A stretch of 64,000 nt of DNA from Ascarosepion bandense (GCA_037127315.1 JBBBDQ010001275.1:2256501-2320500); one strand, 5' to 3'. Positions 41,750 through 52,945 are shown, counted from the stretch's first letter. Translations and numbers: made by a program. The notes: generated from the sequence alone by a model not told the origin.

Positions 41750-42227
41750 ACTCGTATCCAAGGATGCATGCCTACCTGGGCAGTTAGCTAATCCTCATTG
41801 CAGACACCTGCTCAGGCACATTTGTGCACATTTCAATATCCAGAAAGCCCACCTGTCGTTTATACTGCAATTATGCTGCGAAGACCTAAGTTACAGTTTC
41901 TGAGAGAGAGCATGTTATCTAGCAAGAACAATAGTCTGAACAAGGCCAGGACACTCAAACCCTCGGTCATGATGACTTGTGACTTTGTGCTTGCACAACC
42001 ATCAACAGATCCTAAAGGGTCCCTTTTACCCAATTTCCCTCACCAGGCTTGGATCAAACTGTGGTATGGTTTTCAGGCAGCATTTTCTAAAGGTGTCTCA
42101 GGCTGGGATTACCTCTTCCACATTGACAACATCAAGAAATTACTTTCCTGCCAAATTGATCATGGTGAGATTTAAACCTGGGTCTAAATGGTAAAAAAGC
42201 AAATTTTCTAACCCCTTGGCCATGTTC

Positions 42228-42233
<6 letters not shown>
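41750..42233 (-). mobile_element. tRNA-headed SINE with long body
   Basis: The minus strand starts GGGAACATGGCCAAGGGGTT, a strong A box, and AGGTTTAAATCTC is the B box (42165-42180). About 400 bp of less AT-rich body follow to 41750. The 125-codon plus frame at 41798-42175 lies wholly inside and is not supported as a gene. The size of the body is like the long SINEs described from cephalopods, but I could not check for a shared central domain. Confidence 0.6.

Positions 42234-42235
<2 letters not shown>

Positions 42236-42260
<25 letters not shown>
42236..42260. repeat. (TA)n run
   Basis: TA run between the SINE head and the Helitron 3' end. Confidence 0.9.
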
Positions 42261-42261
<1 letters not shown>

Positions 42262-42717
42262 CTAGCAATATAGCCTGGCATTGCTTGAGTGTAATGAAAG
42301 CTTTAAAACTAATCCATGATCCTGGAGCTCAGACTCTTTGGACATTGACATGAAAGACTAAAAAGCAATAGTTGTTTCCAGTTAAAGCAAAACCATAGAC
42401 TGAAAGAAAAATGAATGGATGTAAGTCAAATTTTGATTTCCTGGTATCGATATCAAATTTTCTGCACTATTGTAAGAACTGCAAACCTTGAAACTTCTGA
42501 ATATCATTTCTTATGTCTTTGTCTATGAGTGTATCAAATTTGATTAAAATCGGACCACTCCTTCTATAGCCCGATTTTTTGTGATTATCGATTTTCGATA
42601 TTTATTTGGGGTACCTTGACACAAAACCTAGCTAAGAACACTCGCAGATGCTTATAGTACAACTGTGTAAATTTTCAAGAAAATCGGTTCAGCCGTTTCG
42701 GAGTCTATAGGTAACGG

Positions 42718-42748
<31 letters not shown>

Positions 42749-42770
42749 TCCATTTATAAATAAGTTTAGA
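42262..42770 (-). mobile_element. Helitron-like element
   Basis: Ends CTAG (42262-42265) and TAAGTTTAGA (complement of TCTAAACTTA). Internally deleted relative to 31714-32444: the central TA run and its left flank are missing. A CA run (42717-42743) marks the 5' side, as in the other copies. Confidence 0.75.
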
Positions 42771-42944
42771 TTAGATTAGATTAGATTTAGATTTAGATCT
42801 ATATATATTGCTTTCTTTGACTATTTATGTCTGTGTAAATATTTATTTATCATGTTTGTGTATATTTTAAGATATTTAGAATCTCAATCAAGTGTGATTT
42901 TACTCAGGAGAAGACCTCAGCGGAACAGTCTTCAATGGGGGAGA

Positions 42945-44335
42945 CTAAGCACTTTTTTCAAGAGAAAAGTTTGCTCTTTGGTAGTAGTAAGAAGTTCTGC
43001 TGAGAAGAAGTTCTTGGGGAAGGGGGAGTGAAGAGAGATATTAACGCAAACCACAGAATGATCAGAATTGCAAAGATAAATCTGCATTGCATAGCATGGC
43101 AGAAGTCAGAGATAGAAGTGAAGCAGAGATCTAGCAGAGTAGCTTGTCCTTCAGACATACTGGGAAAGTGCATAGGGAAATCCACCACTTGCACGATAGA
43201 CTAAGTCATAGGTTCCCAACCTTTTTGCTGCAATTACCCCAAAATACAATTTCACTATTATCCATTACCCCAATGAACAAATACCCGTAATATAGGGAAA
43301 GAAGTAATTATATTTTTCATACAAAGTTAATGGAAATTACTCAATACAATAGTACCAATCTATAATAATCAGAGGTATAGTAGCCGTAACCTAGCCGTTA
43401 TTCTTAATGTGAGTGTTGAGCTTCTATTGCCTGTGCTAGTTTATTTATTCTTGACTTTGTGACTGAAAGGGCTATTCGGGCCTCGTTTGCCATGTTGAGT
43501 CTGCTACATTTCTTGGTCTTTATTCCAAGGACACAGTGTGAAATTATAAGCTGATTGCCTCTTCCCAAACCAAATATCCATTACCCAAAAAATATGGGGT
43601 AATTTACCCCGGGGTTGGGAAACCAAATATCCATTACCCAAAAAATACTGGGGTAATTTACCCCGGGGTTGGGAACCATGGGACTAAGTGATTGCTAAGT
43701 TCAGGGTATGGATTCCAGCAAGATCAGTGACAGTTTTTCAGCCACTTTACATGTTGGACAATAAAGTCACCAAATGCCAATTTATTCGCTAGCCGGTAAG
43801 AGGAAACAGCCTTATATATATTATCAGAGATACTGTCGGGAGGAGGAAAGGGAGTGGTAGAGGGAAAAAAAGATAGCTGACTGAGTTTTGTAGAGCAAGA
43901 CGGAAACATATGTATGGATGGTCAGGAGATTCAAGTGAAACCACCCTAGCCAGAGGGAGATGTTTTCTGATATAAACTCCCAGGTAATGCATGTATATGC
44001 TGGATTCCTTCCTAAGGTAGGGAAGGTAACCAGGAACCGAGAGACCAGTTGAAGGGATTGTGGGGTTCAGGATGGTTTCATAGAGAGCTAAGATGTCTGG
44101 GGACCTTTTGTGGAGGAAAGATTCCACACTGCAAAAGTTGGTATACGTACCACGGATGTTAAGTGAAAGAAATATTAAAGGATTTAGGTGATTTTTGTGT
44201 CGCTGGTTTAGTATTCTATCTGTAGTTGTGAATATTCATTTAGTTTATTTGGTAAGGAGAGACCTTGAGTAGTGGTAGTAGACGGTTCAATGTGGCCAGT
44301 GCAGCTTCCACTTCAGGTTTTAATATTTATGGTCT
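42945..44335 (-). pseudogene. L-A LINE endonuclease region, split by hAT element
   Basis: Frame 43789-44127 (-) encodes ILALYETILNPTIPSTGLSV and YLGVYIRKHLPLARVVSLES, the start of an APE-type LINE endonuclease. The part 43690-43790 encodes the GDF...H-KWL region. Frame 42958-43194 (-) encodes QVVDFPMHFPSMSEGQATLL. The text LNLAIT, a TAG stop, SIVQVVDFP reads through once 43207-43681 plus one target copy is left out. 3' and RT parts are missing. Confidence 0.75.
43207..43681. mobile_element. Non-autonomous hAT-type element
   Basis: 475 bp flanked by a perfect 8-bp direct repeat (GACTAAGT at 43199-43206 and 43682-43689). The ends are inverted repeats over 15 bp with three mismatches (CATAGGTTCCCAACC; complement of right end CCATGGTTCCCAACC). 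An 8-bp duplication and a CA...GGTTCCCAACC end are typical of hAT elements. No transposase is encoded. Near the right end a segment of about 54 bp (CCATTACCCAAAAAATA, TTTACCCCGGGGTTGGGA) occurs twice. Confidence 0.85.
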
Positions 44336-44447
44336 GTCAATATTTCTGTGTATTGCTGGTTGCTCTCTCCAAGAGATCTCCAAAGTAATAGTTTCATCTT
44401 CAGAGTATTTTTTTGTCTAATGTCTGTGTTCTGTTGATATGTCTGAA

Positions 44448-44454
<7 letters not shown>

Positions 44455-44486
<32 letters not shown>
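44455..44486. repeat. (TA)n run
   Basis: Uninterrupted TA run. Confidence 0.95.
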
Positions 44487-44490
<4 letters not shown>

Positions 44491-44789
44491 CCAAGTAGTT
44501 AAATGGTTTTAGCAAATGTGATCGGGTAGGACAATCTAGCAATTTGTCGTAATAAACTGGTACTTATTGTAGTTGTCTGCAGTGTGCTTAAACCTAGGCT
44601 TATGCCATGGGTGTAGTCCTAGGCACCCCTGCCTTAGTCTGTATTTATGACTGACACCAGCCAATTATATTACTGTGAGGGGGAACCAAGGTGTATGCAT
44701 ATTCATTACATCATCTGTCCTTGGATTTTATGCATCCTGTTGATGAGTATGTCTTTTGTCCTGTTAGTTCTTGTATTTTATATGGCTTT

Positions 44790-45130
44790 CTTCTTTATCT
44801 GCAATACTCATTCTATTTCTGCACATTTTTTACTGAGTCGTTCGTCTTTAACCCGTTTGCGTTTGTTCCTTATATCTTTATGTAGATTTTTGTATGCCAT
44901 TCCACATCTTGGCATTGTTTTCATATCAAGAAACTCATTTTTCATACATTTGTTTTTTTCTTCTTCATCTATTTTTCTTTGGGATGATGTTTGCTGATGT
45001 TACGAAAGCTTCTCTGACTGTAAGCCATTTCAAGATTCCATTTTGTCCCTCATATCTTCTTCCTTCAGGTTTGGATCATTCCAGAGTCTTTTATATTGCA
45101 ATTTAGGTGCTGCATTAGGATTCTTCAGAT
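44790..45130 (-). pseudogene. Possible LINE linker-region relic
   Basis: Minus-strand broken frames read RTKLWNLKNPNAAPKLQYKR, ESWNGLQSEKLRNI and MAYKNLHKDIRNKRKRVK. This pattern (W-K-L, W-x-x-L, then a basic K-R helix) resembles the segment between endonuclease and reverse transcriptase of RTE-type LINEs. Overlapping plus frames are Phe/Ser-rich and not convincing. Low certainty. Confidence 0.35.
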
Positions 45131-45580
45131 TCCATAGTTTTGTTCTTAGTTTACATATAACAAGGAAGTGAGATATGCAGACACAGAATAACTGACCACA
45201 AATTATTGATAATGGTGACTAGACTATTTAGCAAATTCTTCTCCAAAGTAAAGGTAGACAGAAAAACAGGTGTGCAGATAGATTCAGTCATAGCAAATCA
45301 ATAATATTTTGCTAACTGAAATATGATGATATTCCTCTTTCGTGGACAACCCTGAAAAAGATGTATTTTGTTGGTATTGCTATTTATCTCAATGTTTCTT
45401 TTTTCTCAAAATTTCATTTGTATAAGAATTCACTAAATAGTCAAGACACCATTATAAACAAATTCTGGTCTGTCATATTTAACAAAACATTTTTTCTGTA
45501 TAAGTGATTGTGTGAATGAAAACTGTCAAAACTAATAAAATAATAAATGAATCTACTATTATCCCCCTTTATATAATAAT
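45131..45580. other. No recognised feature
   Basis: AT-rich sequence without a coding motif. Confidence 0.45.
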
Positions 45581-45668
45581 AATAATCATAGTAATAGCAA
45601 TAATAATAATTAGTAATAATAATAATTACTATTATTACTAATTATTATAATTACAATTACTATAATCA
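45581..45668. repeat. (TAA)n with palindrome
   Basis: TAATAA repeats change to ATTATT repeats in the middle, so the segment around AATTACTATTATTACTAATT can fold back on ATTAGTAATAATAATAATT. Confidence 0.85.
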
Positions 45669-45689
45669 TATAAATGGAACCTGTAAGTC

Positions 45690-46135
45690 TGGTGAAATAA
45701 ACAACAAAAGAGGAATATTTCAAGGTGACTCTTTGCCCCCCTGACTATTTTCTATATCACTAATAGCATTAACCAGCCAACTTAACAGGATGAAATGTGG
45801 TTATTATAGAGCTAAAATGAAAATTACACATTTATTTTACATGGATGACTTTATGTTTTATGCTCGAAATGACAGTGAGCTGGAAGTTCTTCCTCAAACT
45901 GTAAAATGCTTCAGTGATGACACTGGAAGGAAATTCAATTTGGGTAAATGTGCTAAAACCACAATTTTCCAAGGATCGCTGTAACAAACACCATCTATTT
46001 GCTTAAACCCTGGTTAGGGTGAAGGAATTCACTGCAAGAAAATGAAAGAAATAGTGCATAAAGAGTACAATAGAAGACTACGACTGATACATGGCAGACA
46101 TGAAAAGAAAACTCGACAAACAGAATATCATACTG
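45690..46135 (+). pseudogene. LINE reverse transcriptase fragment, second type (YMDD)
   Basis: Broken frames encode RGIFQGDSL (RT region B), then KITHLFYMDDFMFYARNDSE (region C with a YMDD box), TVKCFSDDTGRKFNLGKCAK and KEYNRRLRLIHG. The wording differs from L-A and L-B and is nearer to R2/NeSL-type or related LINEs, but I cannot fix the clade. It is interrupted near 45980 and abuts the L-A copy. Confidence 0.6.
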
Positions 46136-46140
46136 CTATC

Positions 46141-48425
46141 AGAGAGCAGACTGGGACTCGTTCTGAGACTTCCTCTGCGACATCCCCTGGAACAACGTCT
46201 TCGATCTTCCTGTCGAAGACTGTGCCTCCGAGGTCTCCTCTTGGGTTAGGGCTGGCATCGATGCTATTATCCCGGCCAGGAAATTCCAACTAAAATCAAA
46301 TTCGTCCCCCTGGTTCTCACCCGCTTGCTCGGCTGCCATTGCCCACCGGAACCATTTCTTCCGGCTCTATCGAAGATGCTCGTCGAACCAAAACAGGCAC
46401 CTTTTTGCCTCAGCACGGAATAAGTGTAAAAAAGTACTGAATGAAGCTAAGAAGGCGTTTGCAACCAGAATGAGGCAATGCATAGCATCCTCTAAGTTTG
46501 GCTCCAAAAATTACTGTCGACTCTGCAAAAGCGTGCTCAACAAGAGCAAGACTTCAATACCCCCACTAATCAATGAATTTGAAGTTCTCACCTCCCCAGC
46601 GGACAAGGCTGAATGCTTTGCCCGTAGATTATCCACCAATTCGACACTGGACTCGTTAGGAATACCTACACCCAACTTCCCACCCAGAACTAAGGCTCAA
46701 CTAAATAACATCCACATTACACCCTTTCTGGTCGCCAAGATAATTGCACAACTTGACCCACACAAAGCAAGTGGTGGTGACGGAATCCCAGTCATAGTAC
46801 TGAAGAAATGTGCCCCAGAACTCTCCTCTGTCCTCTCTAAAATCTATAACCTCTCCCTATCTGCTTCCTGTTTTCCTGCCTGTTGGAAGTCCTCCTGTGT
46901 AGTTCCCATATTTAAGAATTCTGGCGAACCCTCAGACCCCGCCAATTACTGTCCTATTAGTCTCCTTCCGATCTTTGGCAAAGTTTTCGAAGCCATTATC
47001 AACGCCGAGGTGATTCAGCATCTCACAGCCCACAGGTTTCTCTCTGACAAACAGTACGGGTTTCGCTTCACCAGGTCTACTGCTGATATGCTAATGACCA
47101 TTACCGAGTACATATACTGGGCACTTGACAAGAATGGCAAAGCCCGAACCATTGCCTTGGATATCTCCAAAGCGTTCGACAGGGTCTGGCATGCTAGCCT
47201 CTTGTGCAAACTGCGGAGCTACAGGATAACTGGACATCTGTTTGACCTCATCCAGTCATTCCTCTCTAACCGCACATTGAAGGTGGTATTAAATGGGCAT
47301 GCCTCCCAAAACTACCATACGAATGCGGGCGTCCCTCAAGGTTCTATCCTAGGTCCCACGCTCTTTCTGATGTACATTAATGATCTCCCCGACGCCATTA
47401 GATGCCAAGTAGGCATGTATGCCGATGACACAACAATCTACTCTCGCATCGATCAAAAACCAGGTGTGGGCAACAAAGCGAACCTCGCTGCTGTGCTTGA
47501 AAAGGACCTCCAATCCGTAGTGGCCTGGGGTAGGAAATGGCTAGTAAATTTCAATGCTTCTAAAACGAAGCTGTTATCAACTAACCACCATAGACAATCG
47601 CATCTACCTCCCATAAGCATGGGACAGGCTAGCCTCCCAGAGAGTAAAATACTATGCCTCCTTGGCCTTACACTTTCGGCGGACCTCAAATGGAATGACT
47701 ATATCGAATACATTGCCAAATCTGCCGCTATGAAAGTCGGCTCTCTGTGCAGGACCCAGAAGTTTTTCCCACCTGAATCTATTCTGCACATGTACAAATC
47801 TACCATCCGCCTGTGTATTGAATATTGCTGCCATATCTGGTCGGGTGTCCTTGCTGCTCTCCTTGGGCTTCTTGACAAAATACAAAGGAGGATCTGTAAC
47901 GTGGTTGATACTGACTTGGCAGACCGGCTGCAACCACTCTCTCACCAGCGTGATGTGGCTTTCCTGTGCCTCTTCTACGAGTACTTTCATGGCTTCTGCT
48001 CCGATGAACTTAGAGCACTGGTGCCGCCTAAGCACGAATTTACATGAGATACTAGATTAGCAACTATGTCCCACCTTTTTACAGTTAAACAGATAAGATG
48101 TAACTGGAAATTCTACTCCAACAGCTTCTTTTCTCGCGCTTCCCGCCTGTGGAACTCCCTTCCACAAGTCTGCTTTCCCGACAGCTACAATCTCCAGGTG
48201 TTTAAATGTAGGGTCAATAGATACCTCCTACCACTCTAACTCCCAATTATTCTCAGAACACTCTCATCTACCCAACCCTCATTCTCGGTATCCTTACCCG
48301 CCTTTCACCCACCCTCTGACATTTCCTATATTTAATCATCCTTTCTCCACTCTATGTAGCCCCCTGCACAGTAGTGGCAGTGACATGCCTTGCTCGGGGT
48401 GAAACGCTTATAAAAAAAAAAAAAG
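46141..48425 (+). mobile_element. L-A LINE, best preserved copy
   Basis: 5'-truncated at about 46141 inside the linker between endonuclease and RT. The RT frame is intact to its stop at 48047 region, the coding remnant goes on in frame-shifted form to LWNSLPQVCFPDSYNLQVFK (48120-48210), and the 3' UTR ends in the full family tail (48355-48410) and an A-run. The G+C content is visibly higher than in surrounding sequence, a sign of a young insertion that has not yet drifted toward AT. Confidence 0.9.
46167..48047 (+). CDS. L-A LINE reverse transcriptase (5'-truncated ORF)
   Basis: Open for 626 codons from just after a TGA at 46164 to TGA at 48045; first Met is at 46470 (525 aa). RT motifs from that Met: ALDISKAFDRVWH (about 229-241, catalytic Asp), GVPQGSILGPTLFLMYINDL (about 288-310) and MYADDTTIY (YADD at 317-320). 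Upstream is the linker with CRLCKSVLNKSK; downstream is the C-terminal CIEYCCHIWSG region. This fits jockey/CR1-group LINEs. The APE endonuclease is absent, and the frame stops before the family C-terminus (KPIKCNRNFYSN region), so a TGA probably replaced an Arg codon at 48045. The TGA at 46164 also sits in the coding frame. Confidence 0.88.
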   Translation, partial: DFLCDIPWNNVFDLPVEDCASEVSSWVRAGIDAIIPARKFQLKSNSSPWFSPACSAAIAHRNHFFRLYRRCSSNQNRHLFASARNKCKKVLNEAKKAFATRMRQCIASSKFGSKNYCRLCKSVLNKSKTSIPPLINEFEVLTSPADKAECFARRLSTNSTLDSLGIPTPNFPPRTKAQLNNIHITPFLVAKIIAQLDPHKASGGDGIPVIVLKKCAPELSSVLSKIYNLSLSASCFPACWKSSCVVPIFKNSGEPSDPANYCPISLLPIFGKVFEAIINAEVIQHLTAHRFLSDKQYGFRFTRSTADMLMTITEYIYWALDKNGKARTIALDISKAFDRVWHASLLCKLRSYRITGHLFDLIQSFLSNRTLKVVLNGHASQNYHTNAGVPQGSILGPTLFLMYINDLPDAIRCQVGMYADDTTIYSRIDQKPGVGNKANLAAVLEKDLQSVVAWGRKWLVNFNASKTKLLSTNHHRQSHLPPISMGQASLPESKILCLLGLTLSADLKWNDYIEYIAKSAAMKVGSLCRTQKFFPPESILHMYKSTIRLCIEYCCHIWSGVLAALLGLLDKIQRRICNVVDTDLADRLQPLSHQRDVAFLCLFYEYFHGFCSDELRALVPPKHEFT

Positions 48426-49320
48426 AAGGTAGTGAAAAAAAGTGAGAAGAAAATGGAAATATCAATTGCAAGAAGACTTAATGCAAGATTGTTAGCAAAA
48501 GGAACAGTCGAACATGCAAATTACAAATTAGGGAAACAAAAATCAAACTGGTAAAACAATTCAAATGTCTGGGAAGTATTTTAAAAGATGATGGAAAACA
48601 GGACATGGAAATCAGAAGTTGCATTGGGATAGGGAAAGTTGCTTGCCAAAAGCTAAACAGAGTATTAAGAAAGAGAAAAAAAAACTTTGTGAGAAACAAA
48701 GAAAAGAATACTGAACTGTTATGTGGTATCTGTCCTCCTGTATGACATTGAGTGCTGGACAATCTCCTCAAAGATGAAGAGACTTGAGGCAACCGAAATA
48801 TGGTTCTACAAAAGGATGCTGAGGATATCATGGACCAAACATGAGAGCAACAACAAAGTTTTAGAGAAAATGGAAACAAAATTATTCTTTTGCTTAGCAT
48901 CAGAAAGAGATAGTGGAAATTTTAGGGCACATGAGGAAAGAGGGCTTAGAAAACCTGATACTCACAGAACAGATTGAAGGCAAAAGTGAAAGAGGAAGAC
49001 AATGTATAACATACTTGATCACCTTGAGTAAATGGATGGCAGAACAGGGATTAGGAGAGATAACATAAGACAAAATTTATTAAGTGCTACAAAGGACAGG
49101 AAATCGTGGAGAGCCATGATTGTCTACATCCCTGAAGAGACATAGCACAAAAGGAAGAAACTCCTTAACTAATAACTGACCAACTGCTAGTCTGTACCAT
49201 TAAGTGCTACAAAGGACAGGAAATCGTGGAGAGCCATGATTGTCTACATCCCTGAAGAGACATAGCACAAAAGGAAGAAACTCCTTAACTAATAACTGAC
49301 CAACTGCTAGTCTGTACCAT
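48426..49320 (+). mobile_element. L-B LINE 3' copy with 120-bp perfect tandem duplication
   Basis: Broken frames give LQDC.QKEQSNMQITN, LVKQFKCLGSILKDDGKQDM, YDIECWTISSKMKRLEATEI and WFYKRMLRISWTKHESNNKV, the L-B C-terminus. The 3' tail and flank (49081-49200) are repeated without any difference at 49201-49320. It begins at the A-run of the L-A copy. Confidence 0.85.
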
Positions 49321-49500
49321 ACCTTACCAAAACACTCCTCTATGCAACACTCTTTGGTCAACTACTGCATTTAATATCCACAATAATAACAAAACTTTGG
49401 CTCCATCTGTTATCCTTACTTTATACTTTGTGTCCTGTTCACAGCCATTTCATCACTTGTATATATTTATATTTATTTTGGTCTATTTTTAAATGCAATT
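49321..49500. other. No recognised feature
   Basis: Mixed AT-rich sequence. Confidence 0.4.
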
Positions 49501-49502
49501 TT

Positions 49503-50160
49503 TTTTCATCATTTCACCCCAAGCAAGGTGATACTGCCACTGATGTGCAGGGGGCTACATAAGTTTTAGGCAGGAGGAGAGTGAAGTGAAAGACAAACCG
49601 GCTATAGGAGGTGAAAGAGAAAAAGCAAGAGAAGGATATGAACACAGCAGTGAAGACAGTTGCAAAGGTAGAGAGAAAGAAAAAGAACAAGATACACGTG
49701 GTGATGTAGAAAGGGCTGGAGTTAAGTGAATAAGAGATGGGAATTGATTTTGCATTTAAATTCTTGGAGGCTGTAGCCATCAGGAAAGCAAGTATATGGA
49801 AGGGAGTTCCACAGGCAGGAAGCATGAGAAAAGAAACTGCTGGAGTAGAATTGTCGCTTGCATTTGGTTGATCTAACTGCAAAAGGATGGCACCTTGTTC
49901 CCAGTCTGGTTGCCCAAGTAAATTCTTGTGGAGGGGGCACCAGTGACCTAAGTTCATCAGAGCAGAAGCCATGAAAATATTTGTAGAAGAGACAGAGGGA
50001 AGCTACATCTCAACGGTGAGAAAGTGGCTGGAGTTGAACTGCCAGGTCGGGACCAATCACATTACAGATTCTCCTTTGGAGCCTGTCGAGAACACCGAGG
50101 CGAACAGCAGGGGCACCTGACCAGATATGCCAGCCATATTCCATGCACAGTCGGATGGCA
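49503..50160 (-). mobile_element. L-A LINE 3' copy (sub-family 2)
   Basis: The plus strand starts with the complement of the variant tail (TCATTTCACCCCAAGCAAGG, GATGTGCAGGGGGCTACATA). Frame 49514-49972 (-) and 49722-49940 (-) encode the C-terminus (ATRLGTRCHPFAVRSTKCKR, FYSSSFFSHASCLWNSLPYT). The region 49973-50160 continues upstream to the RRICNVIG codons. Confidence 0.82.
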
Positions 50161-51268
50161 TGTCCACCTCTTTCTTATGTTTTCTCTTTCCCTTGATCTT
50201 TCATTTCCATCTTCCTCAAAACTGGCATTCTGTATTCATTATGCACTTTTATTTTAAACATTTTGCTAAGGTGCTTCTCTGTGTTTCTATTTTTACTGAA
50301 AACACACACACACACAGATCTTAAGTTAATTTTAATGAACAAAATCAATTAGAACAATTGTTACCTCCCCATCTCTCTGTGGACTGGAATATGTGAGTGT
50401 TGTGAAATGGATCGAAAGAAGATAGGGGTTGATGAAGAAAAGAAAAAATGCACAAAAAGGAAAGAGAGAACAAACTGAGAAAAATGAAGAAGTAAAAAAA
50501 ATAAACATAAGGAAAAAAATAATGAGATGTAAAAGCAGCAAAGAAAAGAAGGAGAGAATGATTGGCAAATGAAACCAAAGAATGAAGTGTGAAAATTCAA
50601 AACAAATGAAGGAAAGTGAAAAAAAAAATACTAATTAAAAAATAAAAATAAAGGGAAGGATAAAGAAGAAAAATGAGGAGAAAGAATGAAAGTAACAAAA
50701 GAAATTAATGATAAAGTTGAGGATCCTGGGAATGGGAACCGCACAAAATAAACGAACAACAATCAGAATTGGAGATAGAAAAATAAGTATATTAAGCATA
50801 AAGATACAAACTTGAATGCAGGTTAGTAATCCAGGAATATGATTCGTAGGAAGTATATATACAAGTCTCTGAAGTGAAGCCATAGTATGTTTAGTAGTCC
50901 ACATTGAAAGCTGACAAGTGCTGCATGATAATATTCTGGCTGAGTGGAGCTCAGAGCTACTATGAACTACTGATGCTGTATTCTCCGTGAAGCCTTGGTA
51001 TCTCTCGGTATTTGACATATCTCACGGACTCTCTCTGTATCTGTCGTAGTAGGAGTATATGTATACTCAAGTTAAGTTCCATTATAATGGAAAAAGGAGA
51101 GACCCCACAACAGATAAAAAGAAAAGAAAGATGAAAAATATCAGAAATTTTTAGATGAGGTATCATCATTACATGCCTTTTTATGCAGTTCAGCATTCTC
51201 ATTTTTGCTGTTATCTTAATATTTCAGCCAGTGTACCCTTCGACTTTTTAAAAGTCATTATAACAACT
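50161..51268. other. No gene recognised; purine-rich block
   Basis: Between 50395 and 50715 the plus strand is almost only A and G (GAAAAGAAAAAATG, GGAGAGAATGATTGG). The minus frames of about 77-127 codons there are Phe/Ser-rich by-products. CA repeats lie at 50302-50315. A 127-codon minus frame at 50635-51018 has no recognised motif. Confidence 0.45.
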
Positions 51269-51495
51269 AATGTGCATTGGATATTGACTCAAAATCAGAG
51301 AGCCATTGCATTCACTTATGCACAAATACCCTTGGAAAAGGTATTAATCAATCTCTTACCTTTCCAGCTATGGGTTGAATAGCAAGAAAGATTAGGTTCT
51401 ATAGCCTTGGTTGGCAACCAGTCTACCATAGAAAGAAATGGCAAAGACATGATCACCCAAGCATGTATCCCATATGGCACTTAACTGACTGATTG
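51269..51495 (+). mobile_element. S1 SINE, internally deleted
   Basis: Has the S1 start (TGTGCATTGGATATTGACTC, B box lost), body and end (GGCACTTAACTGACTGATTG). Compared with 26125-26434 it lacks the B-box region and part of the second half. Confidence 0.75.
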
Positions 51496-51607
51496 ATAAC
51501 AACTAAGAATAATAAAGTATAGAATAATAAAATCATAATAAAGAAAAGAATCTAAGACTTCAGGGTTTATAACTACAATTTTAATTTTTTTTTTTATTGT
51601 TTCTTAT

Positions 51608-52201
51608 ACAAAACCGTAGACTGAAAGAAAAATGAATGGATGTAAGTCAAATTTTGATTTTCTGCTATTGATATCAAATAAATTTTTTTGTCGTAAACTG
51701 AATTTTGAAGGCTAAATAAGTCCTCTGAGTAAATGGTATCATGGCTGAGACTAAGAATTACAATTATATCTACTTAGAGCCAAACCCGAAGCAAAAACTA
51801 AAATAAAAGGGCTGGAAAAAATACAGACATACAGGCAGATAAACAGACACACACATAAACATCTTGCCTTTTATATATATATATATATATATATATAATT
51901 GATTTTCTGCACTATTGTAAGAACTGCAACCTTGAAACTTCTGAATATTGTTTCTTATGTCTTTGTCTATGAGTGTATCAAATTTGATTAAAATTGGACC
52001 ACTCCTATAACCCAATTTTTTCAATTATCGATTTTTGATATTTATCGGGGTACCTCAACAGAAAACCTAGCTAAGAACACTCGCAGATGCTTATAGTAAA
52101 ACTGTGTAAATTTTCAAGAAAATCGGTTCAGCCATTTCAGAGTCTATAAGTAACGGACACAGACACACACAAACAAAGTTCCATTTATAAATAAGTTTAG
52201 A
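51608..52201 (-). mobile_element. Helitron-like element, 3'-truncated
   Basis: Colinear on the minus strand with 31714-32444 from its 5' end (complement of TCTAAACTTATTTAT at 52201) to the middle; the hairpin and CTAG end are missing. Contains the TA run (51876-51897). Confidence 0.75.
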
Positions 52202-52384
52202 TTAGATTTAGATTAGATATAACCTACATTTTTCAAATCTTGGACTTTCTGTATTATAAATTCAATCTGTCATAAGATTCTTTCCCTGTGGCAAGTGACA
52301 TACATGGAAATTAAACTGCTCATGTTTTAGGAACTTGTAGACAAGAAAGAAAAAGATTTCATGGATTCCATCCTTAAAGGTAAA

Positions 52385-52945
52385 AGATCCTGCATATGAT
52401 GATAAATTGCATCTGGCAACAAAGCCTCATAATTGCTCTTGTTCCCAGGTCCACTCTGACCCAATGTGGCAGCACCTGTTAGGGTCCCAGCTATGGGCAA
52501 ATAGTTAACCCCCCAAACTGGGGTCAAAACACGATGAAAGTATAAAAATATACTTTTATAGTAAAAATTCCAGAAATACTATTTTGAGGAAGAAAATATT
52601 ACCAGCAATACATTTTGGAAGAAAATCAAAGGAAAAATATTACCCGTAATTTCTGTTTGGAAAAAATATATATACTAGCAATAGATCTGTCAACAACACC
52701 CTTTTTCCAAAAATATGTCAATGAAATATGATGTACAAACTGCTTTTCAAAAATACAAAACCAGAAGACATTTTCAGTTTTTTTAAAACAAAAAAAACTA
52801 ATAAAATTTTTCATTGAAATCTGACTAAATCAACCTTCTCACTATAACTGAACATTTAAAAAAAAATATATAAGAGTTTCTAAAAACCCACCTTTTGGTA
52901 TTAAATAACCCAGAGAAGTTGATATGCTGTTAAACAAAACTCAAA
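52385..52945 (-). repeat. Repeat R, copy 3
   Basis: Complement of copies 1 and 2: GGTCCACTCTGACCC, TTAGGGTCCCAGCTATGGGC, AAATAGTTAACCCCC, then the AT-rich CAAAAATGT-type middle and the end at TTAAACAAAACTCAA. The GC-rich end is a little shorter than in copy 1. Confidence 0.65.

Noticed and set aside
41798..42194. Plus frames of 125 and 71 codons
   Set aside because: They lie inside a tRNA-headed SINE on the other strand and have no family resemblance.
50332..50600. Three overlapping minus frames of 77-79 codons
   Set aside because: Phe/Leu/Ser-rich by-products of the purine-rich plus strand; all three phases are open together.
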